NCBI GenBank assembly: GCA_020845635.1 | Contig: JADLFI010000015.1 | Coordinates: forward strand, 1-64,000 | Direction of reading: 5' to 3' | Source: Bacteroidia bacterium | GTDB taxonomy: Bacteria; Bacteroidota; Bacteroidia; UBA4408 | Length of the DNA stretch: 64,000 bases | Shown here: in pieces, positions 37,309-46,618 of the stretch | How positions within the stretch are numbered: the stretch's first letter is position 1 | Layout: each line of letters opens with the position of its first letter | Program-made: the position numbers and the translations under genes | Notes under the pieces: generated by a model | What the model was told of the DNA's origin: nothing | Seen by the model: only the letters and a program-made list of their open reading frames with translations | The model's database searches: none

Positions 37309-39744
37309 TTACACCTCTGTTTTTAATCCATATTTCTTTTTGGCTATCAAGTTGGAGCTGAATGTGGTAAATAACACTATGCTGATAGTACTTAAAGGCA
37401 TTATTATAGCAGCAATTACAGGATGCAAAGTACCGGTAAGCGCATAGGCCAACCCGATAATATTGTAAATAACAGAGATTACAAAAGTAGCCCTGATAAT
37501 GCCCATACCGGATTTTGCAAATGACAGGTATTGTGTTAATTCAGATAGTTTTTTTCCTTCAAAGATGGCACTGCAAGCCGGTGTAAAATAGTTTATATCA
37601 TCAGTAACAGCAACACCTACATAGCTCTTCATCAAAGCTCCTGCATCGTTTAATCCATCGCCTATCATCATTACTTTCTTTCCCCCATGGCTTAGTTTCT
37701 CAATATATTCAAGCTTTTGCTGAGGATCTTGATTAAAATGCAAATTATTGGCATCGGTAAAATAATTTTGAAGAAACTCTTTCTCTTTATCGTTATCACC
37801 GCTTATTAAATGCATCTCGTAGCCCTTGTCCTTTAAACTATTAAACAAATTAATCATGCCTTCTCGGTAAATATTTTTGAAACTGAAATAACCCAAAATT
37901 TCATGGTTAATACTCACATACACCTTGCTGCCAGGAGTATTGTTAATTGCATCTTCTTGGTCAGTAAAAATTGCAGAACCAAGTTTGACATAATAATCGT
38001 TTACAAAAGCTTCAATACCTTTGCCGTTATGTTCCTTAAAGTTTTCGGCTTTATCATAAGAATTTTGTTCAAGCCATGAACATATTCTCTTGCTAAGTGG
38101 ATGCAACGACTGTTGACTTACAGAGGCTATTAATCGTTTTTGTAATTCGTTTAAAGGCTTCCCGTTCCATTTAACCCCCGAAACATGACTTTGTGTAATG
38201 GTGCCTGTTTTGTCAAACACAACTGTATCGGCCTTGGCCAAACGTTCAACAGTTTTGGCATTCTTTACATACATTTTATTCTTAGCCATAATCTGCATTA
38301 CATTACCATAGGTAAAGGTAGCACTTAGCAACAATGCACAAGGGCAGGCTACAATAAGCATAGTAGTTACAGCATTTATTCCTCTTTCCACATCAATAAA
38401 CCACCAATAAGCAAAAGCGCCAATAGCCAAGAGCAACAAAGAGTATGTAAAATATTTATTGATAGCTGCAACCAATTCGGTTTCTTGCTGATTTTCTTTC
38501 TCTGTGTTTTGCTTGTTCCATAATGAGGTTAAATAACTTTGCGATACTTCTTTAGTAACCTCAATTTCAATCCTGCTGCCTTTTTGTTTGCCTCCGGCAT
38601 AAATTATATCTCCTGCTTGTTTGCTTATAGGTTCGGCTTCTCCGGTAACAAAACTGTAATCTATATGAGCATCTCCATTAAACAAAACACCATCTGCCGG
38701 TATCAATTCATTTTGCCGAATTAATAACCTCATTCCTTTTTTTATTGATGAAACAGGAATAGACCTCTCTATAAAGGATTGTCCTTGCTTCTCTATAATA
38801 GTAACCCCTAAAGGGAAATACGATTTATAATCGCGTTCAAAGGAAATATTATCATAAGTTTTATTCTGAAAGAAACGACCTAACAACATAAAAAACACTA
38901 TGCCTGTCATACTGTCAAAATAACCTACCTTTGCCCCCCAAATAATTTCGTAAACACTTCTTAGGAAAGCAATTAATATGGCTAAAGCAATAGGAATATC
39001 AATGTTTAACACTCGTTGTTTTACCGCATTGTAGGCCGACACAAAAAACTCTTCGGAGCAGTAAAATAAAACGGGAAGCGACAACCCCAAACTCAATATA
39101 TTAAATATGTGGCTAAAGTTTTGTGTTTCGGTAAAATCGCTCAAATGAAAATACTCAGGCAAGCTAAGCATCATAATGTTTCCAAAACAAAATCCGGCAA
39201 TACCAATCTTGTAAATTCTGCTACGATTTATTTTCTTATTTTGAATGTTGCTTTCCTCAGAAGCTAATGAGATGTATGGCGGATAGCCTATTTTATCAAG
39301 TAATAAAGCTATGTTTTTTAGGCCCGTTTGTTGGTGCTTGTATATAATTTCAACTTCCTTTTTCTGAAAATTTACTCTGCTATTTATTATGGCACTATCC
39401 AGCTTATGCATATTCTCTAGCAGATATATGCACGAGCTGCAATGCATATATGGAATATAAAAATGCACATGACTTTCGGTGTCGTTTCTAAAGCTAATCA
39501 GCTTTTCCTGTGTTGGCGCATCGTCAAGTATATTATACTTTTTGCTACTTGAATCAGATACTTGCTGCTTGCCAGGATTGCTGTTAATGCTGTAATAACC
39601 ACATAAATCATTACTGTTTAATAATTCATACACTGCCTTACATCCGGTGCAACAAAACTTTTTATTGTCAAAGTCAACAAAATCGGCACTTTGCTCACCG
39701 CAGTGATAACAAGTAAGTTTTTGCTCTTGAAGTACCTGTGGCAT
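37309..39744 (-). CDS. Copper-type P1B ATPase (CcoI/FixI-like)
   Basis: The 811-residue heavy-metal P-type ATPase has an N-terminal Cys-rich metal-binding region (CYHC at 12-15; CCTGC at 31-35) and an HMA domain with MHCSSC (Cys102 and Cys105). The membrane motif CPC is at 467-469, the phosphatase loop TGEA at 368-371, the phosphorylation site DKTGT at 511-515 and the hinge GDGLNDAGAL near 700. This layout is that of CcoI/FixI pumps, which export Cu(I) for assembly of cbb3 oxidase. The cco genes are not adjacent. Its place behind Fnr-like, Ric and Usp genes suggests low-oxygen control, and it might also feed NosZ. Confidence 0.9.
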   Translation of the reverse strand: MPQVLQEQKLTCYHCGEQSADFVDFDNKKFCCTGCKAVYELLNSNDLCGYYSINSNPGKQQVSDSSSKKYNILDDAPTQEKLISFRNDTESHVHFYIPYMHCSSCIYLLENMHKLDSAIINSRVNFQKKEVEIIYKHQQTGLKNIALLLDKIGYPPYISLASEESNIQNKKINRSRIYKIGIAGFCFGNIMMLSLPEYFHLSDFTETQNFSHIFNILSLGLSLPVLFYCSEEFFVSAYNAVKQRVLNIDIPIALAILIAFLRSVYEIIWGAKVGYFDSMTGIVFFMLLGRFFQNKTYDNISFERDYKSYFPLGVTIIEKQGQSFIERSIPVSSIKKGMRLLIRQNELIPADGVLFNGDAHIDYSFVTGEAEPISKQAGDIIYAGGKQKGSRIEIEVTKEVSQSYLTSLWNKQNTEKENQQETELVAAINKYFTYSLLLLAIGAFAYWWFIDVERGINAVTTMLIVACPCALLLSATFTYGNVMQIMAKNKMYVKNAKTVERLAKADTVVFDKTGTITQSHVSGVKWNGKPLNELQKRLIASVSQQSLHPLSKRICSWLEQNSYDKAENFKEHNGKGIEAFVNDYYVKLGSAIFTDQEDAINNTPGSKVYVSINHEILGYFSFKNIYREGMINLFNSLKDKGYEMHLISGDNDKEKEFLQNYFTDANNLHFNQDPQQKLEYIEKLSHGGKKVMMIGDGLNDAGALMKSYVGVAVTDDINYFTPACSAIFEGKKLSELTQYLSFAKSGMGIIRATFVISVIYNIIGLAYALTGTLHPVIAAIIMPLSTISIVLFTTFSSNLIAKKKYGLKTEV

Positions 39745-39749
39745 TATAC

Positions 39750-40601
39750 TTATTTATGCATTGATAGTATGGGTGATTTCCATTCATATACCAACTCGGC
39801 AGTAGTACTTTTTTCAAATATTGATTGCCAAAAACTTCTTTGTTTGTGAAACATAATCAATAAATCTGTATTTATATTTTCCAATATACTCCTAAGCTGT
39901 TCGGCTGGTTTACTGTCCTTTCCTGATTGTAAGAAATGGAAATTTATTTTATCATAATCTTTTTGCTTTTGCCATTTTTGTAATATAGGTGAAATATTAT
40001 CAAAATCCTTTATAGACTTGCTGTAGTCAATATGAATAACATTCAAATTGGCCTCAAAGAGCTTAGCAAAATCAATAACAGCACCCATTTCTGTATCAAT
40101 ATCTTTAAAATCGCTAGCATAAGCTATGCTGCTGAAATTGTTATATGAGCTGTTTCCCGGAACAGTAAGCACAGGAATATCAATATTTTCAATAACATCA
40201 ACTGCATTACTGCCTAAAAAAATCTTTTTTAACCCAGTAGCACCATGAGTCCCCATAATAACAATATCGGCCTTATACTTCTTAATAATTTTTTCTAAAC
40301 CGGATGATATGGTAAGCGCCTCCACAACCTCAAACTCTGAAAGCAATAAATTGCGGTTCATGCCTAGTGAATTGTAAATTTTATCAATGTTCTCACTAAG
40401 TGTGCGTTCTGCTTTCTGTTTTATGGATTCCGATAGTGAATCAACATAAACCAATCCGGCTTCGGACGTTATAATAGGAGTACTGTATATATGAGCATAA
40501 ACAATTTTTATATTGCGTTGTCGGGCTAATTGTATAGCATATCTAATGGCATTTTCTGCATTTAAAGAAAAATCTGTTGGAACAATAATGGTATTCATCA
40601 T
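39750..40601 (-). CDS. Universal stress protein, two UspA domains
   Basis: The 283-residue protein has two UspA folds in tandem. The first (1-148) opens with MNTIIVPTDFSLNAENAIRYA and contains the ATP-binding signature GTHGATGLKKIFLGSNA (about 116-132). The second (150-283) starts SSIAYASDF and has lost the glycine motif. Proteins of this type support survival under low oxygen or energy stress. The gene begins 52 bp after the Ric gene and ends 5 bp before the copper ATPase gene, so the group is probably one operon. Confidence 0.9.
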   Translation of the reverse strand: MMNTIIVPTDFSLNAENAIRYAIQLARQRNIKIVYAHIYSTPIITSEAGLVYVDSLSESIKQKAERTLSENIDKIYNSLGMNRNLLLSEFEVVEALTISSGLEKIIKKYKADIVIMGTHGATGLKKIFLGSNAVDVIENIDIPVLTVPGNSSYNNFSSIAYASDFKDIDTEMGAVIDFAKLFEANLNVIHIDYSKSIKDFDNISPILQKWQKQKDYDKINFHFLQSGKDSKPAEQLRSILENINTDLLIMFHKQRSFWQSIFEKSTTAELVYEWKSPILSMHK

Positions 40602-40653
40602 TTAAGTTTTAGTAAAGTTAAAAATAAAAAAACAAGATTATATAACCAAGAAC

Positions 40654-41205
40654 CTATTTTGTATTTGGCTTTAACAAAAGTACCTCGTCTTGTAATTTCA
40701 AAAGCTTAGCAAATAAAATATTGTTTTCTATGTAAATGTGTTTTTGTATATCTTGCTCCATCTCAAACAGCTCGGCATGTAACAGTTTTTGATTGGGTTT
40801 TTGAGCTGTTATTGAGTTATAATTGCCTGTAATTACACGAATTTCCATTAAGATTTTAAGCAACTCATCATGTTCCTTGGTAATTAAATGAATAGGATTA
40901 CTGATAAGATCAACTCCCGGAATCATTTTGTTATTGCTATTTTTCTTCCATTCCAGAAGTTTTTTTACATAGGGATACAGTATTTCCTCCTCGGTTGCAA
41001 AATGTTGCTCAAATCGAATTTTTAACTTCTCAAGAATCAAACTTATTTGTAATGCATTGGAATCTCCCTCCTCGGCCAACTGCTTGCTATGCTGCAAGGT
41101 TAGGATAAGCATATTTTTAGCAAAGCCATGATGCTTATTAACTATGTAGTTAATAAGCTCATCAACTGATAAATCGTTAAAATTAATCTGATTGAAACTT
41201 TGCAT
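40654..41205 (-). CDS. Hemerythrin-domain protein of the Ric (Fe-S repair) type
   Basis: The start at 41205 (MQSFNQINFNDLSVDELI) is preferred over 41232, which adds nine unrelated residues. Predicted di-iron ligands appear in order: His in NKHHGFAKN, HFATEEE (H-x3-E), HDELLKI and HIYIENN (H-x3-E). This matches the hemerythrin domain of Ric/YtfE/ScdA, which restores iron-sulfur centres damaged by nitric oxide or oxidants. The N-terminal ScdA_N Cys-pair domain seen in many homologues is absent. It sits between a Crp/Fnr gene and a Usp gene. A near-palindrome ATGAT-TTTA-GTCAT lies at 41274-41287, upstream. Confidence 0.82.
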   Translation of the reverse strand: MQSFNQINFNDLSVDELINYIVNKHHGFAKNMLILTLQHSKQLAEEGDSNALQISLILEKLKIRFEQHFATEEEILYPYVKKLLEWKKNSNNKMIPGVDLISNPIHLITKEHDELLKILMEIRVITGNYNSITAQKPNQKLLHAELFEMEQDIQKHIYIENNILFAKLLKLQDEVLLLKPNTK

Positions 41206-41273
41206 GGTATAAATAGCTACGCAAAGGTTCATCTATTTCTCAAAAAAAAATATGATAAGGCTCAATAAATAGT

Positions 41274-41287
41274 ATGATTTTAGTCAT
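41274..41287 (-). promoter_or_regulatory. FNR-like half-palindrome upstream of ric
   Basis: ATGAT-N4-GTCAT differs from a symmetric ATGAT-N4-ATCAT by one base. It lies about 70 bp before the chosen ric start and just after the crp stop. A TTTTTTTG element at 41241-41248 could be its -7 box. Confidence 0.35.
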
Positions 41288-41316
41288 GTAATTTTGTTCG
41301 GTAAATGTAAACCGAA

Positions 41317-42024
41317 CTAATCAATGATATGAGCTGTTTTAACTAGCTTGGGGTAATCTAAAATTTTTATTTTCTTTAGTTGTAACTCAATAATAGAGTC
41401 TGATTTAAATTCCGAAAGCAAACGAATAGCTGTTTCTGTGGCTGTTCCAACCAAGTTGGCAATTTCTTCACGAGTTAATACTACATTCAACGTTTTTCCA
41501 TCCTCTTCAGTACCATAAGTTTCTTTTAAAAACAAAATAGCTTCAGCCATGCGTTCTCTTACCGGTTTTTGTGCTAAATCAGTAATTTTGTGCTCGGCCT
41601 TTCCCAAATTTTGACTTAGCAGTTTCATAAGTTGGAGCGCTAAGGAAGTATCATTTTCAAGCAACTTAAAGAACTGTTCTTTAGGAATAGAACAAATACT
41701 GCAATCTTCTAAAGCAATGGCAGTAGCAAAATACTTCTCACCACTCAGCAATGCGCGATAGCCTAATATATCACCTTCTTTCTTTAATCTTACAATTTGC
41801 TCACGACCATTATCACCTAATTGCACAAGCTTTACCTTACCCGAATTAATACAATATAAAGCCATTGGCTGAAAACCTTCGGAGAAAATAATCTGACCTT
41901 TTTTAAAATAGTTGCAGGATTTACTTGAGTTAATTATGTCAAGAGACTCTCCTTTTAATTCACAAAAGATAGATTTTTCCCGTGAATCACAATTATCGCA
42001 ATCTATTCGTTTATTAACTTTCAT
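41317..42024 (-). CDS. Crp/Fnr family regulator with N-terminal Cys cluster
   Basis: The 235-residue protein has a cyclic-nucleotide-type sensor fold (about 30-150) and a C-terminal winged helix (about 160-230). The recognition helix LTREEIANLVGTATETAIRLL carries the E-xx-x-R pattern that reads TGA half-sites. Cys9, Cys12, Cys21 and Cys37, plus a CSIC pair near residue 108, could hold an oxygen-sensing iron-sulfur cluster as in Fnr. The spacing is not identical to E. coli Fnr. It is followed by ric, usp and the copper ATPase. I infer control of low-oxygen or NO genes, perhaps including nos. An inverted repeat GTTCGGT/ACCGAAC overlaps its stop codon. Confidence 0.9.
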   Translation of the reverse strand: MKVNKRIDCDNCDSREKSIFCELKGESLDIINSSKSCNYFKKGQIIFSEGFQPMALYCINSGKVKLVQLGDNGREQIVRLKKEGDILGYRALLSGEKYFATAIALEDCSICSIPKEQFFKLLENDTSLALQLMKLLSQNLGKAEHKITDLAQKPVRERMAEAILFLKETYGTEEDGKTLNVVLTREEIANLVGTATETAIRLLSEFKSDSIIELQLKKIKILDYPKLVKTAHIID

Positions 42025-42041
42025 GCCTTAATGAATGGTTA

Positions 42042-42049
42042 CAAAATTA
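42042..42049 (-). promoter_or_regulatory. Promoter -7 element of crp/fnr gene
   Basis: TAATTTTG on the minus strand matches TAnnTTTG and lies 17 bp before the ATG at 42024. Confidence 0.5.
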
Positions 42050-42116
42050 AGATTATTTTTTATTTTTCAAAACTATATATCCTTTTATCGCTTTGCTTTT
42101 TTCCAATAGTTTAACA

Positions 42117-43343
42117 CTAATTGAATCGTATAGCACGCAACGGTGAAATACGTGATATTAAGCGTGAAGGTATAAGTAAAGCTATGATACATATAAAAAA
42201 GGTGGATAAATTAATTATTAAAATATACCACCACTTAATACGAATGGGGATGTAAGCTATATAGTAAGAAGCTTCATCTAATTTTATCCAGTGAAAATGA
42301 TATTGAAGAAAACATAGCGTTAGTGCAAATATATTGCCGTATAGTAACCCTTTTCCAATAATGTTTCCGGCCTGATAAAGGAATATTTTTCTAAGCTGGT
42401 TATTATTCATTCCTAAGGCCTTTAACATACCTATGAGTTGTGTGTTTTCTAATATAAGTATAATAAGTGCCGAAACCATATTTACAATGGCTACCAAAGT
42501 CATTAATATAATTATTACCTGAACATTGATATCTTGAAGTTTCATCCAATCAAACAATTGTGGAAACTGTTCCTTAATGCTGCTAGCCACCCAATCGGTA
42601 GGAATAATTTCGTTAATCTCATTGGTGGTGTTTTCTAATTTATTAAAATCAAAAATTGATATTTCAATCCCTGCAAACTGTGTACTATCCCAGTTGTTTA
42701 ACTTTTGAATGTGTTTAACATCACACAATAAAAATCTATTGTCAAAATCTTCGAGCCCTGTATTGTATATTCCCGAAACGGTAAATTTACGCACTCTGGC
42801 AGGGTTTTGAATAAAGTAAACAACAACCTTATTGCCCGTATGAATATTAAGTTTATCGGCTATTTTTTTTGAAACCAAAATACTGTCGTTGCGGTTTATA
42901 TTATTAAGCCTAAAAACAGTCCCTTCAACCAAATGATTTTTAAAGAAAGTTGGGTCAAAACCGGAACTTACCCCTTTTAATATAACCCCTTCCATTTCAT
43001 TGTCGGTTTTTATGATTCCTGCTTTTATTCCATATGGGGTTATTTTCGATATATTAGGCAATTGTTCAACCTGATTCAGATATTGCGGAGTTACGGTTAT
43101 AGGCTGGGCTTCAAACGAGTTGTTATTGTCATATTTGCTTAATTGAATATGCGATCCAAAGCCTATTACTTTAGTAGTAATTTGGTACTGAAAACCATCA
43201 AGAACTGCTATGGCAATAATCATTACCGCCACGCTAAGAGCAATGGCTAATACCGAAATGCGATACAGTGGTGTTGATAATTGTTTCTTGTTTTTGGAGC
43301 TTCCTTTTATTAAACGGAAGGCTATAAATCTCTCTATATTCAA
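42117..43343 (-). CDS. LolC/LolE-like ABC transporter permease (FtsX domain)
   Basis: The 408-residue protein has the MacB/FtsX permease layout. The first membrane helix lies at about 25-50 (ISVLAIALSVAVMIIAIAV). A periplasmic domain follows (about 55-265), then three helices near 275-300, 320-345 and 370-395. It ends SRISPLRAIRFN, typical of LolC/E proteins, which release lipoproteins from the inner membrane with the ATPase LolD. No ATPase gene is adjacent, which is common in this phylum. The upstream neighbour is the SRPBCC protein, 25 bp away. Confidence 0.88.
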   Translation of the reverse strand: MNIERFIAFRLIKGSSKNKKQLSTPLYRISVLAIALSVAVMIIAIAVLDGFQYQITTKVIGFGSHIQLSKYDNNNSFEAQPITVTPQYLNQVEQLPNISKITPYGIKAGIIKTDNEMEGVILKGVSSGFDPTFFKNHLVEGTVFRLNNINRNDSILVSKKIADKLNIHTGNKVVVYFIQNPARVRKFTVSGIYNTGLEDFDNRFLLCDVKHIQKLNNWDSTQFAGIEISIFDFNKLENTTNEINEIIPTDWVASSIKEQFPQLFDWMKLQDINVQVIIILMTLVAIVNMVSALIILILENTQLIGMLKALGMNNNQLRKIFLYQAGNIIGKGLLYGNIFALTLCFLQYHFHWIKLDEASYYIAYIPIRIKWWYILIINLSTFFICIIALLIPSRLISRISPLRAIRFN

Positions 43344-43368
43344 CTATTTCTACTTATTTGTATTTGGT

Positions 43369-43749
43369 TTATTCATCAAAAAAATCAAACAAAGATGCAA
43401 AATAAGTCTCATTCCAACCATCTATAATTTCTTGAAAGTCTTCTTCCGGAATATTGGTGTGTTCCAATTCAATAGATGTTCCGTTGCCTTGTGTGTGTAA
43501 CTTAATAGTTACTATTGAAGCTTCTTTTTGCTCACCGAAAAACCATTGCTGAATTATTTTTTTATTCTCTTCAAACTCTAAATTTATACCCGAAATGCTT
43601 CCGTCCCATAACGAAAATTCAGAACCCGGTTGGGTTGACATAATAGCACGCTCACCTGTCCAAAGCTGTATTGCTAAAGGATTGGTAAGTGCAATATAAA
43701 TATCTTCTGCGGTAGCCGGGAGCAAAAAATACTTTTTAAAATTTTTCAT
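43369..43749 (-). CDS. SRPBCC/AHSA1-like ligand-binding domain protein
   Basis: The start at 43749 (MKNFKKYFLLPATAEDIY) is preferred because the 13 residues before it (from 43788) are not family-like. The 126-residue START-like fold has typical landmarks: NPLAIQLWTG, GSEFSLWDGSISG, IIQQWFFGE, and a C-terminal helix EEDFQEIIDGWNETYFASL. Members of the activator of Hsp90 ATPase 1-like family bind hydrophobic ligands, and the biological role here is unknown. It lies 25 bp before the LolC/E-like gene on the same strand and diverges from ndk. Confidence 0.82.
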   Translation of the reverse strand: MKNFKKYFLLPATAEDIYIALTNPLAIQLWTGERAIMSTQPGSEFSLWDGSISGINLEFEENKKIIQQWFFGEQKEASIVTIKLHTQGNGTSIELEHTNIPEEDFQEIIDGWNETYFASLFDFFDE

Positions 43750-43948
43750 GAAATGAAGAAATAAGAGTGCCTTAAAGTATTGACTCAAATAATTTTCTCT
43801 AAATTAAGAAATAATTTAATGTTATAATACTTAACTAAAATAAATTTTCAAACAAATAAGGTGTAAGGGGCAGAACATCAATTATAGATGACCTTAAATC
43901 ATAAATTGAAATAAAAATGATTGTTGTTTATAATTAGTATAAAAATAA

Positions 43949-43956
43949 TACTTTTG
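43949..43956 (+). promoter_or_regulatory. Promoter -7 element of ndk
   Basis: TACTTTTG matches TAnnTTTG and lies 24 bp before the ndk ATG. An AAGAGG stretch between the two resembles a Shine-Dalgarno site, which is uncommon in this window. Confidence 0.55.
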
Positions 43957-43980
43957 CAGCAACAATTTAAGAGGAAAACT

Positions 43981-44400
43981 ATGACAACAAACAGAACATT
44001 TACAATGATTAAACCCGATGCTACCGCAAAAAATTATATTGGTGGCATTTTAAAAATGATTAATGAGGCCGGATTTAGAATAATTTCTATGAAATATACT
44101 AAATTAACCAAAGAGCAAGCCGGAGCTTTTTATGCAGTTCATAAAGAAAGACCATTTTATGGCGAGTTGGTAGAGTATATGTCATCAGGTCCTATTGTAG
44201 CTGCCATTCTTGAGAAAGATAATGCTGTGGCCGATTTCAGAACATTAATTGGGGCTACCGACCCAACTAAAGCTGCCGAAGGTACAATCAGAAAAATTTA
44301 TGCTGAGTCTATCTCTGCCAATGCCGTACATGGCTCCGATAGTGATGAAAATGCTGAAATTGAAGGAAATTTCTTTTTCTCAGCTTTAGAAAGATTCTAA
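43981..44400 (+). CDS. ndk: Nucleoside diphosphate kinase
   Basis: Transfers the terminal phosphate from NTPs to NDPs through a phosphohistidine intermediate. The start at 43981 ([15 protein letters not shown]) gives the normal length of 139 residues. The longer frame from 43921 is rejected because it would begin upstream of the promoter. The Lys of IKPDA, the central segment [15 protein letters not shown], and the catalytic-loop His in [15 protein letters not shown] (about residue 116) are all present. The gene has its own promoter and an intrinsic terminator, so it is monocistronic. Confidence 0.97.
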   Translation: MTTNRTFTMIKPDATAKNYIGGILKMINEAGFRIISMKYTKLTKEQAGAFYAVHKERPFYGELVEYMSSGPIVAAILEKDNAVADFRTLIGATDPTKAAEGTIRKIYAESISANAVHGSDSDENAEIEGNFFFSALERF

Positions 44401-44422
44401 TATTATATACTTTGCTAACATT

Positions 44423-44459
44423 AAAAAATGCAACATCGTTTTGGGTGTTGCATTTTTTT
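44423..44459 (+). terminator. Intrinsic terminator of ndk
   Basis: The 13-bp stem aaaaaatgcaaca/tgttgcatttttt has a 10-nt loop and is followed by a T run. Confidence 0.88.
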
Positions 44460-44484
44460 GTCAAACTATTAGTATTATTAAAAA

Positions 44485-44919
44485 ATGCCCAATAAACATA
44501 AAACAGAAGTAATTCCACCCCAGTATCTTGAAGTTAAAGATAGTATTTTACCCAACTGCGGAAAAGGTTTGTTTACTAAAATTCCAATAAAAAAAGGAAC
44601 AGTGATTGTGGAATACAAAGGCGAAAAAATTACTTGGGCAGAAGGTTTGAAAAGAAATGAGAATCATCCCACACAATCGCCTTATTTATTTTACATTAGT
44701 GCCAACAACTGTATTGATGCCGAATACACTCTTGATGCCTTAGCTCGATATGCCAATGATGCAAAAGGACATACAAGAGTTAAGGGAATAAGTAACAATG
44801 CTGATTATACTATTATTAATAAAGTACCCTATATTATTGCTACAAAAAACATTAAAGCTGGTAGTGAAATTTTTGTAAGCTACGGGAAAGATTACTGGAA
44901 TGCCTTAAAGAAGAATTAA
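44485..44919 (+). CDS. SET-domain protein (putative lysine methyltransferase)
   Basis: The 144-residue SET fold has GKGLFTKIPIKKGTVI (26-41) at the N-terminal beta hairpin, RYANDA (87-92) in place of the usual RFxNHS cofactor knot, and EIFVSYGKDYW (128-138) as the C-terminal motif with the catalytic Tyr. SET enzymes methylate lysines using SAM, and bacterial targets are mostly unknown. The Cys-rich post-SET segment is missing, as usual in short bacterial forms. It lies 26 bp after the ndk terminator and ends 2 bp from the convergent RNase G gene. Confidence 0.85.
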   Translation: MPNKHKTEVIPPQYLEVKDSILPNCGKGLFTKIPIKKGTVIVEYKGEKITWAEGLKRNENHPTQSPYLFYISANNCIDAEYTLDALARYANDAKGHTRVKGISNNADYTIINKVPYIIATKNIKAGSEIFVSYGKDYWNALKKN

Positions 44920-44921
44920 AT

Positions 44922-46472
44922 TTATAGACTTATTTCTTCCTGATCGGAATTAAAGAAATGGTATTCCAATATATGGTATGAACTAATGGATACAATCTTA
45001 ATCCATTTTTTATATTTCATAAACCATTTCATACGTATAGATGGAAAGCCTTTGGTAAAGTAGGCCGCAAGATAAGGGTTCGTATGTAGTATAATATTTT
45101 TTTCGTTTTGTTCTTTTAATACATAACGTAAGTTACTCTCAAGCTCATCGGCCAATAAAACGGTAGAGCCAATTTCGCCAGAGCCATTACAAACAGGGCA
45201 CTTCTCAAGGGTCTCAACGCTCATCTCCGGACGAACTCTTTGACGGGTAATTTGAACCAACCCAAACTTGGTAGGAGGTAAGATTTGATGCTTTGCGCGA
45301 TCGTTCTTCATTTCTTCCCTGATTTTCTGATATAAAGCATTTCTGTTTTCAACATTACCCATATCAATAAAATCAACTACAATAATGCCTCCCATATCGC
45401 GTAAGCGCAACTGACGCGCTACTTCTACGGCTGCATCCATATTTACCTCCAAGGCATTTAATTCTTGTGAACTATCGCTTTTAGTACGATGTCCGCTATT
45501 TACATCAATTACGTGCATAGCCTCGGTATGCTCAATAATTAAGTATGCACCATTGCGTATAGGAACTGTTTTCCCGAACGAACTTTTAATTTGTTTTTCA
45601 ATCCCGAAGTGTTCAAATATGGGCAGTTTACCTTTGTATAATTTTAAAATATCTTTTTTCTCGGGAGCTATATTTTGCAAATAGGTTTTAACTTCTTCAT
45701 ATAAGTTTTCATCATCAACCTGTATGTTATTAAAATCAGCATTTAGTATATCGCGCAGTATGGCTGATGTTCTGTCAAGCTCACCTAAAACCTTTTTGGT
45801 TGGTTGTACTGTTTTTAAATTTTGGAACAAAACATCCCATTTACGTATTAAACTTTTTAGGTCTGTTTCAATCTCGTTTACGGTTTTGCCTTCGGCTACG
45901 GTACGTACAATTATTCCAAAATGCTTGGGTTTTATCCCTTGTAATATTTTTCTTAAACGGTCACGCTCTTCTGCATTCTTTATCTTTTGTGAAACTGATA
46001 CTTTTTCGGCAAACGGAATAAGAACAATATAGCGACCGGCCAATGATAATTCAGAAGTAATTCTTGGCCCTTTGGTGGAGATAGGTTCTTTGGCAATTTG
46101 CACCAATACCAAATTTTGACCATTAAGCACCTGACCTATTTTGCCTGCTTTCTCAATGTCATGTTCAAGGTGAAAATGGTCAAGTCGGCAATCCTTTTGC
46201 GAGCCGTTTAATACTTTCTTTGTGTACGAAGCCAGTGATAAAAATTGGGGACCTAAATCAAAGTAATGTAAAAAAGCATCTTTCTCATATCCAACATCAA
46301 TAAAAGCAGCGTTCAGTCCGGGCATAATTTTTTTAATTTTACCCAAATGAATATCGCCAACAGAAAACGTACTGTTGCGCTTTTCCCTATGTAGCTCATG
46401 TAAGCGTTTGTCTTTCAACAAAGCTATCTGAACTTCATGCGTTGTAGATTCAATAATTAATTCGTATTGCAC
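44922..46472 (-). CDS. rng: Ribonuclease G/E family endoribonuclease
   Basis: The 516-residue endonuclease acts in rRNA maturation and mRNA decay. An S1-like RNA-binding region lies near residues 35-130 (IHLGKIKKIMPGLNAAFIDVGYEKDAFLH). The catalytic DNase I-like part carries the metal-binding Asp in HVIDVNSG and the second Asp in IIVVDFIDM. The Zn-link CPVC is near residue 437. The length matches RNase G rather than RNase E, with no long C-terminal scaffold. The HU, TPR and COX24-like genes lie upstream on the same strand, a common order in the phylum. Confidence 0.94.
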   Translation of the reverse strand: MQYELIIESTTHEVQIALLKDKRLHELHREKRNSTFSVGDIHLGKIKKIMPGLNAAFIDVGYEKDAFLHYFDLGPQFLSLASYTKKVLNGSQKDCRLDHFHLEHDIEKAGKIGQVLNGQNLVLVQIAKEPISTKGPRITSELSLAGRYIVLIPFAEKVSVSQKIKNAEERDRLRKILQGIKPKHFGIIVRTVAEGKTVNEIETDLKSLIRKWDVLFQNLKTVQPTKKVLGELDRTSAILRDILNADFNNIQVDDENLYEEVKTYLQNIAPEKKDILKLYKGKLPIFEHFGIEKQIKSSFGKTVPIRNGAYLIIEHTEAMHVIDVNSGHRTKSDSSQELNALEVNMDAAVEVARQLRLRDMGGIIVVDFIDMGNVENRNALYQKIREEMKNDRAKHQILPPTKFGLVQITRQRVRPEMSVETLEKCPVCNGSGEIGSTVLLADELESNLRYVLKEQNEKNIILHTNPYLAAYFTKGFPSIRMKWFMKYKKWIKIVSISSYHILEYHFFNSDQEEISL

Positions 46473-46618
46473 CGTATAATTTTCTAAATATTACCACATT
46501 TGTTATTCAATAAAATCAATAACAAAACAGCCCCATTTATACTTTGATTTATATAAATGAAACCGGTAAACTGGCTAATACAAAACAGCCTGATGGATAT
46601 AATGAAGGTAAGAAAATA

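Noticed and set aside
41296-41317. Inverted repeat GTTCGGT/ACCGAAC at the crp stop as a terminator
   Set aside because: The stem is only 7 bp and is not followed by a T run on either strand, so it is not called as a terminator.
43921-43980. Upstream start for ndk adding 20 residues
   Set aside because: It would start before the -7 box at 43949-43956, and the family begins at MTTNRTF.
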